Notes: generated by a model from the sequence alone, not told the origin. A stretch of DNA of 64,000 nucleotides from Cupriavidus sp. MP-37 (GCF_020618415.1 NZ_CP085344.1:496001-560000); one strand, 5' to 3'. Counted from the stretch's first letter, positions 50,966-62,041 are shown. Made by a program: numbers and translations.

Positions 50966-53341
50966 TCAGGCGCCGCCGAACATCTCCAGGATCTTGCGTT
51001 TCTCGGTCTCGGTATCGACCGACGGGGTCGTCGATTCCTCCGGCTTGCCCGGCCACGGATCGCCCAGGCCCACCGACGCCACGCCGGCGCCGCCGGCGTT
51101 CTCTTCGAAGGTCCAGTCGCCGCCCACCATCAGCACGCCTTCGGGCGCCGGCCGCTCCGGCGACTCCGGCACGCCCTTGAGCGCCTTGCTCATGTAGCCG
51201 ACCCAGATCGGCAGCGCCAGGCCGCCGCCGGTTTCGCGCACGCCCAGGCTCTTGGGCTGGTCGTAGCCCATCCAGGCGATTGCCACCAGGTTGGGGGTGT
51301 AGCCGGCGAACCAGGCATCGACCGCGTCGTTGGTGGTGCCGGTCTTGCCGGCCAGGTCGTTGCGGCCCAGGCGCTGCTTGGCGCTGTTGGCGGTGCCGTA
51401 GCGCACCACGTCGCGCAGCATGGTGTCGGCGATAAAGGCGGTGCGCGCGTCGAGCACGCGCACGGCATCGGTGCCGGCGCGCTGCGGGTGGGTTTCGGAG
51501 ATCACGTTGCCGCGCGCGTCGACCACCTTCTGGATCAGGTACGGGTTGACGCGGTAGCCGCCGTTGGCGAATACCGAATAGGCGCCGGCCATCTGCAGCG
51601 GCGTCACCGCGCCCGAGCCCAGCGCCATCGGCAGGTAGGCGGGGTGCTTGTCGGCCTCGAAGCCGAAGCGGGTGATGTAGTCCTGCGCATATTGCGTGCC
51701 GATCGCGCGCAGGATCCGCACCGAGACCAGGTTCTTCGACTTGGCCAGCGCGCGGCGCATGGTCATCGGGCCCTCGAAGCGGCCGTCGTAGTTCTTCGGT
51801 TCCCACACCTGGCCGCCGGTATCGGGACCGATCGACAGCGGCGCATCGTTGATCACCGTGGCCGGCGAGAAGCCCTTTTCCAGCGCGGCCGAGTAGATGA
51901 ACGGCTTGAAGCTGGAACCCGGCTGGCGCCAGGCCTGGGTCACGTGGTTGAACTTGTTGCGGTTGAAGTCGAAGCCGCCCACCATCGAGCGGATCTCGCC
52001 ATCCTGCGGGTTGATCGACACGAACGCCGCCGCCACTTCCGGCAGCTGCGTCACCGACCAGTTGCCCTTCTCATCCTGCGTCACGCGGATCACCGCGCCG
52101 GGGCGCATCTTCATCTTGGGCTGGGCGTTGGCCGACAGCGACGGCGAGATAAAGCGCAGCGCCGAGCCCTCGATGGTCGCCACCTCGCCGGACAGCAGCG
52201 TCGCCTTGACCTGCTTGGACGACACGCTGGTGACCACCGCCGAGCGCAGGTCGCCGCTGCCCGGGTGCTCCACCAGCGCATCGTCGATGGCCTGCTCGCG
52301 CTCGGCCGGGTCCGAAGGCAGGTCGATGAAGGCCTCGGGACCGCGGTAGCCGTGCTTGCGCTCGTAGTTCATGATGCCGGTGCGCACGGCTTCATAGGCG
52401 GCGTCCTGGTCGGTCTTGGTCAGCGTGGTGTAGACCGTCAGGCCGCGCGTGTAGGTTTCCTCGCGGTACTGCGCATACATCAGCTGGCGCACGATCTCGG
52501 CCACGTATTCGGCGTGGGTCGAAAACTCGTTGCCCTCGGTGCGCACCTTCAGTTCGGCCTGCACGGCCTGGTCGTACTGCTCGGGGGTGATGTAGCGCAG
52601 GTCGCGCATGCGCTGCAGGATGTACTCCTGGCGCACCTTGGCGCGGCGCGGGTTGACCACCGGGTTGTATGCCGACGGTGCCTTGGGCAGCCCGGCCAGC
52701 ATGGCGGCCTCGGCCGGCGTCACGTCGCGCACCGACTTGCCGAAGTACACGCGCGCGGCGCTGTCGAAGCCGTAGGCGCGCTGGCCCAGGTAGATCTGGT
52801 TCATGTACAGCTCGAGGATCTGGTCCTTGCTCAGGTTGGCCTCGATCTTGTACGCCAGCAGCATCTCGTAGATCTTGCGGGTGTAGGTCTTCTCGCTGGA
52901 CAGGAAGAAGTTGCGCGCCACCTGCATGGTGATGGTGGAGGCGCCCTGCGACAGCCCGCCGCGCAGGTTGGCCAGGCCGGCTCGCATCACGCCGACGAAG
53001 TCGACGCCGCCGTGCTCGTAGAAGCGGTCGTCCTCGATCGCCAGTACTGCCTTTTTCATCACGTCCGGAATTTCGGCGATGGGCACGAAGTTGCGCCGCT
53101 CCTCGCCGAATTCGCCGATCAGCACATTGTCCGCGGTGTAGATCCGCAGCGGAATCTTGGGCCGGTAGTCGGTGATGGTGTCCAGCGACGGCAGGTTGGG
53201 CGCGGCCACCAGCAGTGCGTAGCCAAGCAGCAGCGCAATCACGACGGCACCGGCGACAACCAGTCCGACCGCCCAGAACATGAGCCGCGTCCAGATCGAA
53301 CGGCGGGCAGGGTGGGGCGGCTTGTGTTGTGCTGTGGCCAT
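50966..53341 (-). CDS. mrcA: Penicillin-binding protein 1A
   Basis: This 791-residue bifunctional peptidoglycan synthase has one N-terminal membrane anchor (about residues 17-45). The GT51 transglycosylase domain shows EDDRFYEHGG and GASTITMQVARN. An OB-like insert and the transpeptidase domain follow, with SSFK, SKN and KTGTTN motifs. All catalytic motifs are present. It is divergent from the pilM operon, a pairing common in proteobacteria. Confidence 0.97.
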   Translation of the reverse strand: MATAQHKPPHPARRSIWTRLMFWAVGLVVAGAVVIALLLGYALLVAAPNLPSLDTITDYRPKIPLRIYTADNVLIGEFGEERRNFVPIAEIPDVMKKAVLAIEDDRFYEHGGVDFVGVMRAGLANLRGGLSQGASTITMQVARNFFLSSEKTYTRKIYEMLLAYKIEANLSKDQILELYMNQIYLGQRAYGFDSAARVYFGKSVRDVTPAEAAMLAGLPKAPSAYNPVVNPRRAKVRQEYILQRMRDLRYITPEQYDQAVQAELKVRTEGNEFSTHAEYVAEIVRQLMYAQYREETYTRGLTVYTTLTKTDQDAAYEAVRTGIMNYERKHGYRGPEAFIDLPSDPAEREQAIDDALVEHPGSGDLRSAVVTSVSSKQVKATLLSGEVATIEGSALRFISPSLSANAQPKMKMRPGAVIRVTQDEKGNWSVTQLPEVAAAFVSINPQDGEIRSMVGGFDFNRNKFNHVTQAWRQPGSSFKPFIYSAALEKGFSPATVINDAPLSIGPDTGGQVWEPKNYDGRFEGPMTMRRALAKSKNLVSVRILRAIGTQYAQDYITRFGFEADKHPAYLPMALGSGAVTPLQMAGAYSVFANGGYRVNPYLIQKVVDARGNVISETHPQRAGTDAVRVLDARTAFIADTMLRDVVRYGTANSAKQRLGRNDLAGKTGTTNDAVDAWFAGYTPNLVAIAWMGYDQPKSLGVRETGGGLALPIWVGYMSKALKGVPESPERPAPEGVLMVGGDWTFEENAGGAGVASVGLGDPWPGKPEESTTPSVDTETEKRKILEMFGGA

Positions 53342-53726
53342 AAGGGAAATACCTAGTCAGGGGTGCCCGCGATTATATCTTCCGGCATCGGCCCGCCCGG
53401 GCGCACAGTGGCGGGGGCGCCGCTATCGCGCTGTTACAAGATGTAAGGCCGCGGATGCCGGCGTGCAGGGCGACGTTGGCGGTGACTACGGGGGGAAGCG
53501 CGCGGCACAGGCAGGCATGGAAGGGAACCCGACGACCGTGGGGTTTTGGCAACGGATTGATGAGGGCCTTCTCAAAAACAAGTTCGGCCCAGTTCGGCAC
53601 GTTGCCACCGATGCTGGTTTTTGTGAGAATCGGCCAACATAAAAAGCACACGTTTCATTCAAGAAACTAGGCTCGCCCGATTAGAGCGTTCAAGCCAGGG
53701 GCGAGTTCAAAAGTCAGGGGGTCACC
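53342..53726. other. Divergent intergenic region mrcA / pilM
   Basis: This 385-base gap has no supported gene. TTGCCA (53602-53607) and GAGAAT (53625-53630), 17 bases apart, are a candidate pilM promoter. AGGGGG (53716-53721) is a ribosome site for the TTG start of pilM. Confidence 0.45.
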
Positions 53727-54812
53727 TTGCGTCGGGGCATTTTGTCGGGGCTTCTGCGCCGGACTACGGTCGGCGTGGATATCGGGTCGTCCAGTGTCAA
53801 GGTAGTCGAGCTCTCCGTGGGGGGCAGCAGGCAAGACTACCGGCTGGAAAAATGCGCCAGCGAACTGCTGGACCGCAATGCCGTTGCCGATGGCAACGTC
53901 ATCAACATCGAGGCAGTCGGGATCGCGCTCAGGCGTGCGCTCGGCAAGGCCGGCATCCGCTCCAAGGACGTGGTGCTGGGCGTTCCCTCCATGCTGACCG
54001 AATCGCAGACGGTCAGCCTGCCGGACAACCTGTCCGAAGACGAACTCTATTCCCAGGTCGAATCCGAGGCGCACCGCCTCTATCCGCCGTCGCAGGCGGT
54101 CAATTTCGACTTCGCCGTGATCGGCCCCAGCGAGACCGAAGGCGGCATCGGCGTGCGCGTGACCGCGGCCAACAGCGATCGCGTGCAGGAGCGCGTGACC
54201 GCGGCCGAAATGGCGGGCCTCAAGCCGCAGGTGATGGACGTCGAGGAATACGCGGTGCAGCGCTCGATCGTGCAGATGCTGGGCGTACCGCAGGAGATGT
54301 CCGAGGCCGACGCGCGCGCGCTGCCGGTGGTGGCGGTGGTGCACCTGGGCGGCAGCCGCTCCAAGGCGATCTTCTACCAGGGCTGGAAAGAACTCTACGA
54401 ACAGCCGCTGAACAGCTACGGCGACCAGCTCACGCAGAGCGCGGCACGCATGTTCACGCTCGACGCGCTCAAGGCCGAGATCAAGAAGCGCAAGAACACG
54501 CTGCCCGAGGCCTGGCGCGCCCAGTTGCTCAAGCCGTCGCTCGACGCCCTCGCCATGGAGGTGCAGTCCGCGATCGGCAATTTCATCGCCAGTTCCAGCC
54601 TGGGCCGCGTCGACGAGATCCTGCTGTCCGGCGGGCATGCCTCGCTGTTCGGGGTGCAGGCGGCGATCCAGCACCAGACCAAGATCACCACCACGCTGGC
54701 GAATCCGTTCGCCAACATGGCGACCAACGCCAAGGTCAATGAGCGCTACCTGCAGCGCGACCTGCCGGCGTATATCGTCAGTGCCGGCCTGGCCCTGCGC
54801 GGCCTGCAATAA
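53727..54812 (+). CDS. pilM: Type IV pilus inner-membrane platform protein PilM
   Basis: This 361-residue actin-like protein of the type IV pilus alignment complex binds PilN on the cytoplasmic side. The ATP-binding motif TVGVDIGSSSVKVVELS is near residue 14, and ILLSGGHASLFGV near 290. The start is TTG 53727 with AGGGGG upstream. It opens pilM-pilN-pilO-pilP-pilQ. Confidence 0.95.
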   Translation: MRRGILSGLLRRTTVGVDIGSSSVKVVELSVGGSRQDYRLEKCASELLDRNAVADGNVINIEAVGIALRRALGKAGIRSKDVVLGVPSMLTESQTVSLPDNLSEDELYSQVESEAHRLYPPSQAVNFDFAVIGPSETEGGIGVRVTAANSDRVQERVTAAEMAGLKPQVMDVEEYAVQRSIVQMLGVPQEMSEADARALPVVAVVHLGGSRSKAIFYQGWKELYEQPLNSYGDQLTQSAARMFTLDALKAEIKKRKNTLPEAWRAQLLKPSLDALAMEVQSAIGNFIASSSLGRVDEILLSGGHASLFGVQAAIQHQTKITTTLANPFANMATNAKVNERYLQRDLPAYIVSAGLALRGLQ

Positions 54813-54829
54813 CGCTCCGGAGGCAAGAG

Positions 54830-55495
54830 ATGTCAACGAACACGCTGCCTTCGGTCAACCTGCTGCCCTACCATGAAGCCCGCAAGGCGGCGCGGCGCAA
54901 GAAGGTCTACACCATGCTGGGCGCTGCGGCCGCCGCCGGTGCCGCGGTGGTGCTGCTGGGCGGCCTCTACATCGACGGGCGCATCGCGTCCGTGGTGGCG
55001 CTCAACCAGGTGCTGAGCGCGGAAAACGCCAGGCTCGATGGACAGATCCGCGAGGTCAACAGCCTGAAGAAGGATATCGACGCGCTGCTGCAGCGCCAGA
55101 AGGCCGTCGAAAGCCTGCAGACCGAGCGCAACCGCCCGGTGCAGCTGCTCGAGGAACTGGTGCGGCAGGTGCCCGAAGGGGTCTACCTGACCAGCCTGAA
55201 GCAGGCCGGCGAGGCCTTCACCATCGCCGGCGTGGCGCAGTCCAACGAGCGCATTTCCGAGCTGCTGCGCAACCTGGGCGGAGTGGCCTGGCTGGACAAG
55301 GCCGAGCTGGTCGAGTCCAAGGCGGTCACCATGACCAACAACCTGCGCGAGCAGCGCCGGCTGTTCGATTTCTCGATGCGTTTCGCGTACCGCGCGCCCG
55401 AAGCCCCGGCCGACGGCAAGAAGGCTGCCGCGGGCGCGTCGGCGCCATCCGCGGCCCCCGCACCTGCACCCGCCCCTGCGGCCGGAAAGGCCTGA
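54830..55495 (+). CDS. pilN: Type IV pilus assembly protein PilN
   Basis: This 221-residue single-pass inner-membrane protein has the PilM-binding motif VNLLPYHEARK at residues 8-18, a membrane segment at about 25-45, coiled-coil and a ferredoxin-like periplasmic domain. It ends in an Ala/Pro tail. It lies between pilM and pilO with short spacers. Confidence 0.95.
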   Translation: MSTNTLPSVNLLPYHEARKAARRKKVYTMLGAAAAAGAAVVLLGGLYIDGRIASVVALNQVLSAENARLDGQIREVNSLKKDIDALLQRQKAVESLQTERNRPVQLLEELVRQVPEGVYLTSLKQAGEAFTIAGVAQSNERISELLRNLGGVAWLDKAELVESKAVTMTNNLREQRRLFDFSMRFAYRAPEAPADGKKAAAGASAPSAAPAPAPAPAAGKA

Positions 55496-55497
55496 CC

Positions 55498-56169
55498 ATG
55501 GCGCTCAATACCGAAATCAACCTGGCTGACCTGACTAGCCAGTTCCGCGGGCTCAACCTGAACGAGCCCGAGACCTGGCCGGCCGCGCCGCGCGTGCTGT
55601 TCGCGATCCTGGCCGCGGCGGTGGTACTGCTGCTGGGCTGGCAGTTCTACTGGAGCGGCAAGTTCGATGAACTCGAGCGCCAGCGCCAGGAGCAGGAAAG
55701 CCTGAAGCAGGCGTACCAGACCAAGGTGGCGCAGGTGGCCAATCTCGACGCGCTGCGCGAGCAGAAAAAGCAGGTCGAGCAGCGCGTGGCACTGCTGGAG
55801 CGGCAGCTGCCCAACAAGACGGAAATGGACGCCCTGCTGGCCGACGTCAACCATGCCGGCGTGGCGCGCGGGCTGCAGTTCGAGCTGTTCAAGCCGCAGG
55901 CGGCGGTGATCAAGCCCTACTTTGCCGAGATCCCGGTGAACCTGCGGGTGACCGGGCGCTATCACGAGGTGGCGCAGTTCAACGCCGACGTCGCGGCGCT
56001 GTCGCGGATCGTGTCGATGCAGAACCTGCAGCTGGCCAATACCAAGGACGGCGGGCTGTCGATGGAAGCGGTGGCGATGGCCTACCGCGCGCTCGACGCT
56101 GAAGAACAGGCGGCGCAGCGCAAGGCTGCCGCGGCCGCTGCCGCCGCCAAGGCAGGAGGTGCGAAATGA
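55498..56169 (+). CDS. pilO: Type IV pilus assembly protein PilO
   Basis: This 223-residue partner of PilN has a membrane segment at about residues 30-50 (VLFAILAAAVVLLLGWQFYW), a coiled-coil and a ferredoxin-like periplasmic domain. It starts two bases after pilN and overlaps pilP by four. Confidence 0.95.
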   Translation: MALNTEINLADLTSQFRGLNLNEPETWPAAPRVLFAILAAAVVLLLGWQFYWSGKFDELERQRQEQESLKQAYQTKVAQVANLDALREQKKQVEQRVALLERQLPNKTEMDALLADVNHAGVARGLQFELFKPQAAVIKPYFAEIPVNLRVTGRYHEVAQFNADVAALSRIVSMQNLQLANTKDGGLSMEAVAMAYRALDAEEQAAQRKAAAAAAAAKAGGAK

Positions 56170-56711
56170 GCCGCGCCGTTCGCACTCGCGCCCTGGCATG
56201 GGCCGCGTCCCGGCGAGCGCTGGCGGCGCTGGCGCTCGGCTTGCTGAGTGCCTGTGGCGCCAGCGATGAAGACGCGCTGCGCCAGTGGATGGAAGCCACC
56301 CGCAGCGCCCGCGCCAAGCCGCCCGAACCCGTGCCTGACGCCCGGCCCTACGTGCCGCGCGAATACGCCGCGGCCAGTGCGCCCGAGCCGTTCGCACAGG
56401 CCAAGATCGGCGAACTGAACAAGACGCTGGCGGATTCGCCCGAAGCCGGCCGGCGCCGCGAGCCGCTGGAGGACTACCCGCTCGAAAACTTCAAGATGCT
56501 CGGGATGATGAAGAAGCAGGGGGAAACCTTCGGCATCGTCCGTGTTGATAACAAGATCCACCATGTGAAGGTGGGTCAGTATCTCGGCCAGAGCTATGGC
56601 CGGGTGGTCCGCATCACCGATCAGGAGATCGTGCTGCGCGAATTGGTCCGGGAGGGGGTATCCGAGTGGAAAGAGAAAATGACCAGCCTGAAGCTGGACG
56701 CGGCGGCATGA
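56166..56711 (+). CDS. pilP: Type IV pilus lipoprotein PilP
   Basis: This 181-residue lipoprotein has the lipobox LLSAC with Cys at about 30. Its beta-rich domain (FKMLGMMKKQGETFGIVRVD) links PilNO to the secretin PilQ. It overlaps pilO and pilQ by four bases each. Confidence 0.95.
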   Translation: MSRAVRTRALAWAASRRALAALALGLLSACGASDEDALRQWMEATRSARAKPPEPVPDARPYVPREYAAASAPEPFAQAKIGELNKTLADSPEAGRRREPLEDYPLENFKMLGMMKKQGETFGIVRVDNKIHHVKVGQYLGQSYGRVVRITDQEIVLRELVREGVSEWKEKMTSLKLDAAA

Positions 56712-58843
56712 CCCCCGCGCGCTGGTACCGTGCGCGCGCGGGCGCCGTGATGAGGACCATGGCCACGGCGCTGGCGCTATGGCTTGCCATGGCCGCGCCG
56801 GCTGCCCTGGCGCAGAGCAACCGGATCAAGTCGGTGGACGTCAGCACGACCGGGGAGCAGACCGTGCTCGTGGTCGAACTGGAACGGCCGCTGGCGCAGA
56901 AGCCGGCGGATTTCACCACGCAGAACCCGGCACGGCTCGCGATCGATTTCTTCGATACCGGCTTTGCCGAGCGGCGCGCGCAATATGACTACGGCGGCAA
57001 GCTGGTCAAGGCCGCCAATGTGATGCAGATCGGCGACCGCACGCGCGTGATCCTCGACCTGACGCGCAACGCCACCTATCGGACCGACCAGCGCGGCAAT
57101 GTCTTCGTGGTGTCGCTCGATAATGTTGCGCCGGCGGCCAAGAGCGCTGCGCCGACGTTCGCGCCGGCCGCGACGCCGCCCGGCGCTGCCGCGGGGCGGC
57201 CCTCGGTGCGCAATATCGACTTCCGCCGCGGGGCCGACGGCGCGGGACGCGTGGTGGTCGACCTGTCGTCGCGCGAGTCGGGCATCAATATCGCGCAGCA
57301 GGGCAAGAACGTGGTGGTCGATTTCCTCGGCACCACGCTGCCGGAAAACCTGCGGCGGCACTTCGACGTCAGCGACTATGGCTCGCCGGTGCAGGGCATG
57401 CGCGCCTCCGACGCCAACGGCAATGCGCGCCTGACCATCGAGCCGCGCGGCAACTGGGAATACAGCTCGTACCAGACCGACACCCAGTTCGTGGTCGAGG
57501 TCCGTCCGGTCAAGGAAGACCCGACCAAGCTGATCAGCGGCCCCGGCTATCGCGGCGAACGGCTGTCGCTGAACTTCCAGAACATCGACATCCGCTCGCT
57601 GCTGCAGGTGTTTGCCGACTTCACCAACCTGAACATCATCACCAGCGAAAGCGTGCAGGGCAACATCACGCTGCGCCTGAAGGACGTGCCGTGGGACCAG
57701 GCGCTGCAGATCGTGATGGATGCGAAGGGGCTGGCCTCGCGCCGCAACGGCAATGTGCTGTGGGTGGCGCCCAAGGCCGAGCTGCAGACCAAGGAGAAGC
57801 TGGAGCTGGAGTCGCAGCAGCAGATCAACGATCTGGAGCCGATCCGCAGCCAGGTGTTCCAGCTCAATTACCAGCGCGCCGAGGACGTGCGCCGGATGCT
57901 GCTGGGCATGGGCGCCGGCGGCGGCGCAGCCGCCCCCATCGGCGCCGCGGGGGCGGCCGGCGCCAGCACGCGCATGCTGTCCAAGCGCGGTTCGCTGACG
58001 GCCGATGCGCGTACCAACCAGCTCTTTGTGTCGGATATCGCCTCGAAGCTGGAAGAGGTGCAGAACTTTATCGGCAAGATCGACATCCCGGTGCGCCAGG
58101 TCATCATCGAGGCGCGCATCGTCGAGGCGACCGATACCTTCAGCCGCAACCTGGGCGTGAAGCTTGGCTTTGCCGGGCAGTACAACAATGCCCGCGTCGG
58201 CAACACCTACAACAACGTGCTGCCGGGCTCGACCTCGGACAACGGCCCGTTCCTGAGCCTGCCGGCCGGATCCATCAACGGCACCAACCCGGCCAATATC
58301 GCGGTGAGCCTGTTCAACAGCGCCGCCACGCGCTTCCTGGCGCTGGAGCTGTCGGCGCTGGAGGCCGACGGCAAGGGCAAGATCATCTCCAGTCCGCGCG
58401 TGGTCACGGCCAACAACATCAAGGCGCTGATCGAGCAGGGCACTGAATTGCCTTACCAGGCGGCCACTTCCAGCGGCGCCACCTCGGTGCAGTTCCGCAA
58501 GGCCAACCTGAAGCTTGAGGTGACGCCGCAGATCACGCCCGAAGGCAATGTGCTGCTGGACGTCGACGTGAACAAGGACAGCGTGGGCATCCAGACCACG
58601 TCCGGCTTTGCCATCGACACCAAGCACGTGCAGACCCAGGTGCTGGTCGAGAACGGCGGCACCGTGGTGATCGGCGGCATCTACACCCAGACCGAGTCCA
58701 CCGATGTCGACAAGGTGCCGCTGCTGGGCGATATCCCGGTGCTCGGCTACCTGTTCAAGAACAACGCCAAGGTGCGCAACCGGACCGAGCTGCTGGTGTT
58801 CCTGACGCCGCGCATCCTGAACGAAAGCGTGTCGCTCAGGTAG
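56708..58843 (+). CDS. pilQ: Type IV pilus secretin PilQ
   Basis: This 711-residue outer-membrane secretin lets the pilus leave the cell. A signal peptide ends after AALA. Two AMIN domains bind peptidoglycan, then come STN/N0 (GERLSLNFQNIDIRSLLQVF), N1 and the C-terminal secretin domain (VLVENGGTVVIGGIYTQTES). ATG 56708 overlaps the pilP stop; a GTG at 56666 and internal ATG codons are alternatives. A terminator follows. Confidence 0.95.
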   Translation: MTPARWYRARAGAVMRTMATALALWLAMAAPAALAQSNRIKSVDVSTTGEQTVLVVELERPLAQKPADFTTQNPARLAIDFFDTGFAERRAQYDYGGKLVKAANVMQIGDRTRVILDLTRNATYRTDQRGNVFVVSLDNVAPAAKSAAPTFAPAATPPGAAAGRPSVRNIDFRRGADGAGRVVVDLSSRESGINIAQQGKNVVVDFLGTTLPENLRRHFDVSDYGSPVQGMRASDANGNARLTIEPRGNWEYSSYQTDTQFVVEVRPVKEDPTKLISGPGYRGERLSLNFQNIDIRSLLQVFADFTNLNIITSESVQGNITLRLKDVPWDQALQIVMDAKGLASRRNGNVLWVAPKAELQTKEKLELESQQQINDLEPIRSQVFQLNYQRAEDVRRMLLGMGAGGGAAAPIGAAGAAGASTRMLSKRGSLTADARTNQLFVSDIASKLEEVQNFIGKIDIPVRQVIIEARIVEATDTFSRNLGVKLGFAGQYNNARVGNTYNNVLPGSTSDNGPFLSLPAGSINGTNPANIAVSLFNSAATRFLALELSALEADGKGKIISSPRVVTANNIKALIEQGTELPYQAATSSGATSVQFRKANLKLEVTPQITPEGNVLLDVDVNKDSVGIQTTSGFAIDTKHVQTQVLVENGGTVVIGGIYTQTESTDVDKVPLLGDIPVLGYLFKNNAKVRNRTELLVFLTPRILNESVSLR

Positions 58844-58872
58844 GGCCGGGGCGCCGGATACAGTAGACTGGC

Positions 58873-58902
58873 AGGCCGCATCGACCGATGCGGCCTTTTT
58901 TT
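58873..58902 (+). terminator. Intrinsic terminator after pilQ
   Basis: AGGCCGCATCG and CGATGCGGCCT are inverted repeats around two bases, followed by seven T. It ends the pilMNOPQ transcript. Confidence 0.9.
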
Positions 58903-59005
58903 GCGCCGCGCGCCGCAGCGGCCGGGCCGGCAATGCCTGCGCCACGGCGAGAAATGCGGTCTATGCCGCATTCGGCACTTGCCGGCCGCGCCACAACATA
59001 AGAAG

Positions 59006-59746
59006 ATGATGCAGTTCCCAACCGGGGAGGACGGCCCGCATGCCGCACTCCCGAACCACAGTCCCGTGACAGCCTCAGCGACAGGGCCGGCGGCGCAGCG
59101 CCAGGCGCCGGATCGGCGCGAAGCCGAACGATCCGGTGCCGAGCGCCCGGAATCCGATCGCCCCAACCTCTTTTTCGTCGGCCTGATGGGCGCCGGCAAG
59201 ACCACCGTGGGCCGCACCGTGGCGCGGCGCCTGCACTATCCGTTTTTCGATTCCGACCACGAGCTGGAGGCGCACTGCGGCGTGCGCATCCCGGTGATCT
59301 TCGAACTCGAAGGCGAGGCCGGCTTCCGCGACCGCGAGGCCGCGATGATCCGCGAACTGGCGCAGCGCCAGGGCATCGTGCTGGCCACCGGCGGCGGCGC
59401 GGTGCTGCGCGCCGAAAACCGCGAGGTGCTGAAGGCCCGCGGCACGGTCGTGTACCTGCGCGCCAGCCCGCACGACCTGTGGCTGCGCACCCGGCACGAC
59501 CGCAACCGGCCGCTGCTGCAGACCGAGGATCCCAAGGGCAAGCTCGAGGCGCTGTACGCCGAGCGCGATCCGCTGTACCGCGAAGTCGCCGACTTCATCA
59601 TCGAAACCGGCAAGCCCTCGGTGGCGCAGCTTGCTAATATGGTGTTGATGCAACTTGAAATGGCCGGTTTCCGGATCGATCCCCCGCAGCCGGCGTCCCC
59701 GCCCGCGGGCGACGCCGGGCCGCCGGCGCAGGACCCCAATCCATGA
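59006..59746 (+). CDS. aroK: Shikimate kinase
   Basis: This 246-residue protein (from ATG 59006) phosphorylates shikimate in aromatic amino acid synthesis. The core starts near residue 50: Walker [10 protein letters not shown], shikimate-binding DSDHELE and the GGGAV motif. About 50 N-terminal residues precede it and are not conserved, so the start could be later (for example ATG 59009). The stop overlaps the aroB start. Confidence 0.94.
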   Translation: MMQFPTGEDGPHAALPNHSPVTASATGPAAQRQAPDRREAERSGAERPESDRPNLFFVGLMGAGKTTVGRTVARRLHYPFFDSDHELEAHCGVRIPVIFELEGEAGFRDREAAMIRELAQRQGIVLATGGGAVLRAENREVLKARGTVVYLRASPHDLWLRTRHDRNRPLLQTEDPKGKLEALYAERDPLYREVADFIIETGKPSVAQLANMVLMQLEMAGFRIDPPQPASPPAGDAGPPAQDPNP

Positions 59747-60849
59747 TTACCCTCGAAGTCGACCTGGGCGAGCGCAGCTACCCCATCCATATCGGCACCG
59801 GCCTGCTCGACAACGCCGAGCTGCTGCGCCCGCACGTGCGCGGCCAGCACGCCGTCATCGTCACCAACGAAACCGTCGGGCCGCTTTATGCGGCGCGCGT
59901 CGAGGCGGCGCTGGCCGCGCTGGGCAAGACCGTGCGCACCGTCACGCTGCCGGATGGCGAGGCCTTCAAGCACTGGGAAACGCTGAACCGGATCTTCGAC
60001 GCCCTGCTGCAGGCGGGCGCCGACCGCAAGACTACGCTGGTGGCGCTGGGCGGCGGCGTGGTCGGCGACATGACCGGGTTTGCCGCCGCCTGCTACATGC
60101 GCGGCGTGCCGTTCATCCAGATGCCGACCACGCTGCTGGCGCAGGTGGATTCGTCGGTGGGCGGCAAGACCGGCATCAACCATCCGCTCGGCAAGAACAT
60201 GATCGGCGCGTTCCACCAGCCCAACGCGGTGATCGCCGACATCGACACGCTGCGCACGCTGCCGCCGCGCGAACTGGCCGCCGGCATGGCCGAGGTCATC
60301 AAGCACGGCGCCATCGCCGACGCCGATTACTTTGGCTGGATCGAGCGCAACATCCAGGCGCTGAACGCCTGCGACCCGGAGCTGATGGCGGTCGCCGTGC
60401 AGCGCTCGTGCGAGATCAAGGCCGGCGTGGTGGCACAGGACGAGCGCGAGGGCGGGCTGCGCGCCATCCTCAATTTCGGCCATACCTTCGGCCACGCGAT
60501 CGAGGCCGGCATGGGCTACGGCGCGTGGCTGCACGGCGAAGCCGTCGGCTGCGGCATGGTGATGGCCGCTGACCTGTCGCACCGGCTCGGCTTTATCGAT
60601 ATCGAGACGCTGGCCCGCGTGCGCACGCTGACGCAGGCGGCGATGCTGCCGGTGGTGGCGCCGGAACTGGGTGCCGACCGCTATATCGAACTGATGAAGG
60701 TCGACAAGAAGGCCGAGGCCGGCAGCATCAAGTTCATCCTGCTGAAGAAGCTCGGCGAGGCGTTCATCACCAGCGTGCCCGACGCGGATCTGCGCGCGAC
60801 GCTGGCGCACGCCGTGCTGAAACCTCCCACCGAGGCGCCGGTCGCCTGA
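59743..60849 (+). CDS. aroB: 3-dehydroquinate synthase
   Basis: This 368-residue NAD- and metal-dependent enzyme makes 3-dehydroquinate from DAHP. The NAD-binding [19 protein letters not shown] and the segment [17 protein letters not shown] are complete. Zinc-ligand residues are in [13 protein letters not shown]. It overlaps aroK by four bases. dgt follows after 48 bases. Confidence 0.97.
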   Translation: MITLEVDLGERSYPIHIGTGLLDNAELLRPHVRGQHAVIVTNETVGPLYAARVEAALAALGKTVRTVTLPDGEAFKHWETLNRIFDALLQAGADRKTTLVALGGGVVGDMTGFAAACYMRGVPFIQMPTTLLAQVDSSVGGKTGINHPLGKNMIGAFHQPNAVIADIDTLRTLPPRELAAGMAEVIKHGAIADADYFGWIERNIQALNACDPELMAVAVQRSCEIKAGVVAQDEREGGLRAILNFGHTFGHAIEAGMGYGAWLHGEAVGCGMVMAADLSHRLGFIDIETLARVRTLTQAAMLPVVAPELGADRYIELMKVDKKAEAGSIKFILLKKLGEAFITSVPDADLRATLAHAVLKPPTEAPVA

Positions 60850-60897
60850 CCGATCGGTTATGCCTCGCCACCCCGACCCAGCCACCGGACGCGCTGC

Positions 60898-62040
60898 ATG
60901 ACCGACTTTGAAAGCCACCTCGCCCCGTACGCCGCCCGCTCCGCGCAGACGCGCGGGCGGGTCCACGCCGAACCCGCGTCGCTGTCGCGCAGCGAATTCC
61001 AGCGCGACCGCGACCGCGTGATCCACAGCACGGCGTTCCGGCGGCTCGAGTACAAGACCCAGGTCTTCGTCAACCACGAGGGCGACCTGTTCCGCACGCG
61101 GCTGACGCACAGCCTGGAAGTCGCGCAGATCGCCCGCTCGATCGCCCGCAACCTGCGCCTGAACGAGGACCTGGTCGAGGCGATCTCGCTGGCGCACGAC
61201 CTGGGCCACACGCCGTTCGGCCATGCCGGCCAGGACGCGCTGAACCAGTGCATGAAGAACCACGGTGGCTTCGAGCACAACCTGCAGAGCCTGCTGGTGG
61301 TGGACGAACTGGAAGAGCGCTACGGCGGCTTCAACGGCCTGAACCTGACCTTCGAGACGCGCGAGGGCATCCTCAAGCATTGCTCGCGCGTCAATGCCTC
61401 GGCGCTGGGCGAACTGGGCCGGCGCTTCCTGGAAGGCACGCAACCGTCGCTCGAGGCCCAGCTGGCCAACCTTGCCGACGAGATCGCCTACAACAACCAC
61501 GATATCGACGACGGGCTGCGGTCAGGGCTGTTGACGCTGGAACAGCTCGACGAGGTGCCGATGTGGGGCCGCCACCGCGCCGAGGTGGCCGAGGCCTTTC
61601 CCGGCATCAATGGCCGGCGCGCCATCAACGAGACGGTCCGGCGCATGATCAACACGCTGATCGTCGACCTGATCGAAACCACCAGCCGCAATATCGCCGA
61701 CACCAACCCGCGCAATATCGACGCAGTGCGTGCCGCCGGACCGCTGGTCGGCTTCAGCCCGCAGATCCACGAGGAAGCCGCCGCGCTCAAGCGCTTCCTG
61801 TTCCGGCACCTGTACCGGCATTACCTGGTGATGCGGATGTCGGCCAAAGCGCAGCGCATCGTCGGCGACCTGTTCCAGGCCTTCATGTCCGACTCGCGCC
61901 TGCTGCCGCCGCAGTACCAGGCCAGCCACGGCGGCGACCAGTCGCGGCTGATCGCCCATTACATCGCCGGCATGACCGACCGCTACGCCATCCGCGAGCA
62001 TCGCCGCATCTTTGCCGTCAGCGAGGGAACTGCTCCCTGA
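60898..62040 (+). CDS. dgt: dGTP triphosphohydrolase-like HD-domain protein
   Basis: This 380-residue HD-superfamily protein hydrolyses dGTP or other dNTPs to nucleosides. The metal-binding HD motifs are [16 protein letters not shown] and [15 protein letters not shown]. It begins [20 protein letters not shown]. It is in the conserved order aroK-aroB-dgt-gltB. A transposase-bearing element starts directly behind its stop. Confidence 0.95.
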   Translation: MTDFESHLAPYAARSAQTRGRVHAEPASLSRSEFQRDRDRVIHSTAFRRLEYKTQVFVNHEGDLFRTRLTHSLEVAQIARSIARNLRLNEDLVEAISLAHDLGHTPFGHAGQDALNQCMKNHGGFEHNLQSLLVVDELEERYGGFNGLNLTFETREGILKHCSRVNASALGELGRRFLEGTQPSLEAQLANLADEIAYNNHDIDDGLRSGLLTLEQLDEVPMWGRHRAEVAEAFPGINGRRAINETVRRMINTLIVDLIETTSRNIADTNPRNIDAVRAAGPLVGFSPQIHEEAAALKRFLFRHLYRHYLVMRMSAKAQRIVGDLFQAFMSDSRLLPPQYQASHGGDQSRLIAHYIAGMTDRYAIREHRRIFAVSEGTAP

Positions 62041-62041
62041 A